DNA of 64,000 nucleotides from Undaria pinnatifida (lineage: Eukaryota > Sar > Phaeophyceae > Laminariales > Alariaceae): NCBI GenBank assembly GCA_012845835.1, contig JABAKD010000028.1:10126189-10190188 (forward strand), given 5' to 3'. Both the position numbers and the translations under genes were made by a program. The notes under the pieces are model-generated. The model was not told where the DNA came from and did no database searches. It saw only the letters and a program-made list of their open reading frames with translations. This document shows, piece by piece, positions 59,181 through 64,000 of this stretch (position 1 is the stretch's first letter; the number at the start of each line of letters is the position of its first letter).

Positions 59181-61054
59181 AAGAATGGGAAAAGACAAGC
59201 AATTAATAACGAAGCAATACATCCGAACGAGGGAAACAGGACGGACAGCACGACGAAAATGAAAACAAAGCAAACCAGACAACCAACAATTAGTCAGCAA
59301 CAACGCAGATGACACCTCCCAACCAACGTCGGGGGCTGACACCATACTGGGTTCCAAATGCACCTGCGACCATGACTGGCTTACAAAGAATACGGAGTAC
59401 CACCCATGTATAAATATATCTCACAGCTGACCTGACGTCTTTCAAGTAGTTTTGTAAATTCTGAATATAATTTGTTGCAGGCGGGGCTGGCTGCCCGCGG
59501 TTGAAGATTCGTTGAAGTGATGATTTCCAAATCGAAAAAGGTTGTCCGCTTTCCATTTTTCGGTCTCTCCCGTCGCCCGTTACTCTCGTGTATAAGTTGC
59601 AGTCGGCGAGTTGCTGCAACGCAAAAAAAAATGGACTTTCGACGTCACGCTTGATGTCATGTTGCTTTTTGCGTCCAGATGCTTCCTAGGTTACCGACCA
59701 AACTTCCTTGCGCCCCATAACGCCGATCGCGTAACACGCACAGATGAAGCACGTCAGCACGTCGTATCACCTCGCCGCCTAACGCCTTCACGATTTGAAA
59801 CCCATTTTACGGACAGCTAACCTTGGAGTTGTATTGGGAGGGTTTGTGGCTCTGGAAGGGTAGGCCGAAAGTTGATTCTGATATTGCGCGCATGCATGGG
59901 AGTGCCGTGCCCCCCTGCACCGGCGGGGGGTTCGTTTGCGACTAGATGCTAAATTACCGCCTAAGGGTTACGTTGGTCATGCCGTACCGCTGCTCTGTCA
60001 TTATCCTGTTAATTGGCGAGTAATATCAACAGATGAAGGCCGTGTCTGCCGTGAAAGTCACCGATGATGAAATAGCATTTGATCTCTACCCGATGTGTGC
60101 AAGATCTTCCTTCCCGTGACACGGACAGCGAACAGTACCCTTGGTACGTTGATAGTCTGCATGGTCTACAGGTCATGTTGCGCGGGGAGAGCGTGACGAT
60201 CTGAACGACCCGTGATATCTAGCCCATATTTACTGGGTTGGGTCTATGTTACACGGATCCTGCACAACATAACATAAGGACATGTCACATGATCTAGATG
60301 ATCTACAGCAGATCGTGATCCATCTGTACGATGTGAGAACTCTTGGAGTATGAGAGCGTGTTGGGTCCATACTATTTATCGTACATTGAGTTGTAGACGA
60401 ACTGAAATACTAACAACCAGTAATTATTAATGTGTAGAGCCGGCGTGCCGATTGGGGAATGGCTGTTCCTGTGTTCACCTTTATATGATTATTGATGACT
60501 TTATGGCGCCTGGTATGTATTATTCCAAATCTTCAACATGGCAGTTTTCGCGACCACGGGCTCGATTAGTTCTCGTGAATCATTTGGTGGTGGGCTTATT
60601 TTGCCAGTTCTCTGCACCCCGCCTCGATCTCGCTTCTTTACGCTGTCAGTGGTTGCATTACAAGCGGTTAATGGTACTCTGTGGTCCCTTCTTGATCCTT
60701 ATGGTATGGTAGAACACCAGGTATTGATTGCGGGAGGAGTGCAATGCATGTAGCGATAATTTGGTTCGTACACTGGTTTGGAGTTTTTCTTACGATGCTG
60801 GCTAATGATCGCAGGCGACCTCCGCTACACTTGCCGGCAAGACAAGTAGACCGCACCCCGCCGTTCGTCTGGTGCACGCAATGCCCTTCTATCGGTAAAG
60901 ACCTGACGGGCTCTTCCCTGCATCATGGGCTCCAAAATTATCGATAGACCCTTCGCCCCATCTCTCCCTGCCCTCCTGTCCCTTCTGACACCCGTTTTAC
61001 CCGTACAGCCCGGGTAGCTTCGTGTGACTTGCGGTAATGGTCACATGATTCGAC

Positions 61055-61120
61055 CTAAGTGCTAGGGTCTATGGTCTTACAGATTATTGCCATGAATGAT
61101 GCCATGACCCCCCCTCCTCC
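61055..61120 (+). mobile_element. Poly-C-ended dispersed element, remnant
   Basis: 'gctagggtctatggtcttacagattattgccatg..ccatgacccccc' resembles the C-tract end of the 30-kb copies. Weak. Confidence 0.35.
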
Positions 61121-61233
61121 CCACGCCTCCAGCATCTGATTCTACTATTGTGACACGTTTGATCGATCGTTGGTGCCAGGAGGGTCACGGGTCGAAGAAA
61201 CGAGTTTCAGTCTTCCGTCCTAAAAGCATCAAG

Positions 61234-64000
<2,767 letters not shown>

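Larger units (their letters stand above)
53180..61233. other. Intergenic region between divergent genes C and D
   Basis: 8.05 kb that must hold both promoters; no core-promoter element can be called with confidence. Holds the retroposon fragment and hairpin elements (55.0-55.9 kb), repeat R copies, direct repeats near 58.25-58.73 kb and a poly-T tract. Open frames near 53.4, 56.3 and 57.9 kb show no recognisable domain. Confidence 0.6.

Overview
This is a nuclear window from an intron-rich, GC-moderate eukaryote. The best guess is a brown alga or a related photosynthetic stramenopile. The reasons are short GC-rich exons joined by GT-AG introns of 0.2-7 kb, introns loaded with simple repeats and small transposons, and proteins that resemble plant and animal homologues about equally. 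The lineage is inferred; no marker in the window settles it.

Four protein genes can be assembled from exon homology plus matching splice phases. (A) 381-11928, plus: a four-exon gene for a 253-residue coiled-coil protein whose C-terminal half resembles a plant family usually labelled 'CUE / ubiquitin-system component'. (B) 19828-31494, plus: a seven-exon gene for an RsmI-type 2'-O-ribose rRNA methyltransferase with a long N-terminal presequence, presumably organellar. (C) 53179-34345, minus: a fourteen-exon gene for a PPIL2/CYP65-type U-box plus cyclophilin protein (about 605 residues), complete from start to stop. (D) 61234 to beyond 64000, plus: the 5' part of a NOVA/PCBP-like protein with repeated KH domains. 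B and C converge (2.85 kb apart); C and D diverge (8 kb apart). The functions are unrelated housekeeping roles: organellar ribosome modification, spliceosome-linked prolyl isomerase/ubiquitin ligase, and RNA binding.

Most of the sequence is intron or intergenic DNA made of repeats. I can delimit a hAT-like element with a decayed transposase and two arrays of 41-bp repeats (42.7-44.6 kb). There are two families of TA-flanked MITEs, a MITE carrying telomere-like repeats (50.5 kb), a dispersed ~500-bp element ending in a poly-C tract, a retroposon-like family with an (AAC)n tail, and many microsatellites.

The most unusual observations are these. The 5' heads of two PPIL2 exons, with their acceptor sites, have been tandemly copied into the upstream introns and have decayed there. 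A short near-palindromic motif around TACCAGGTA recurs roughly 40 times across introns and intergenic DNA. One intron has a GC donor.
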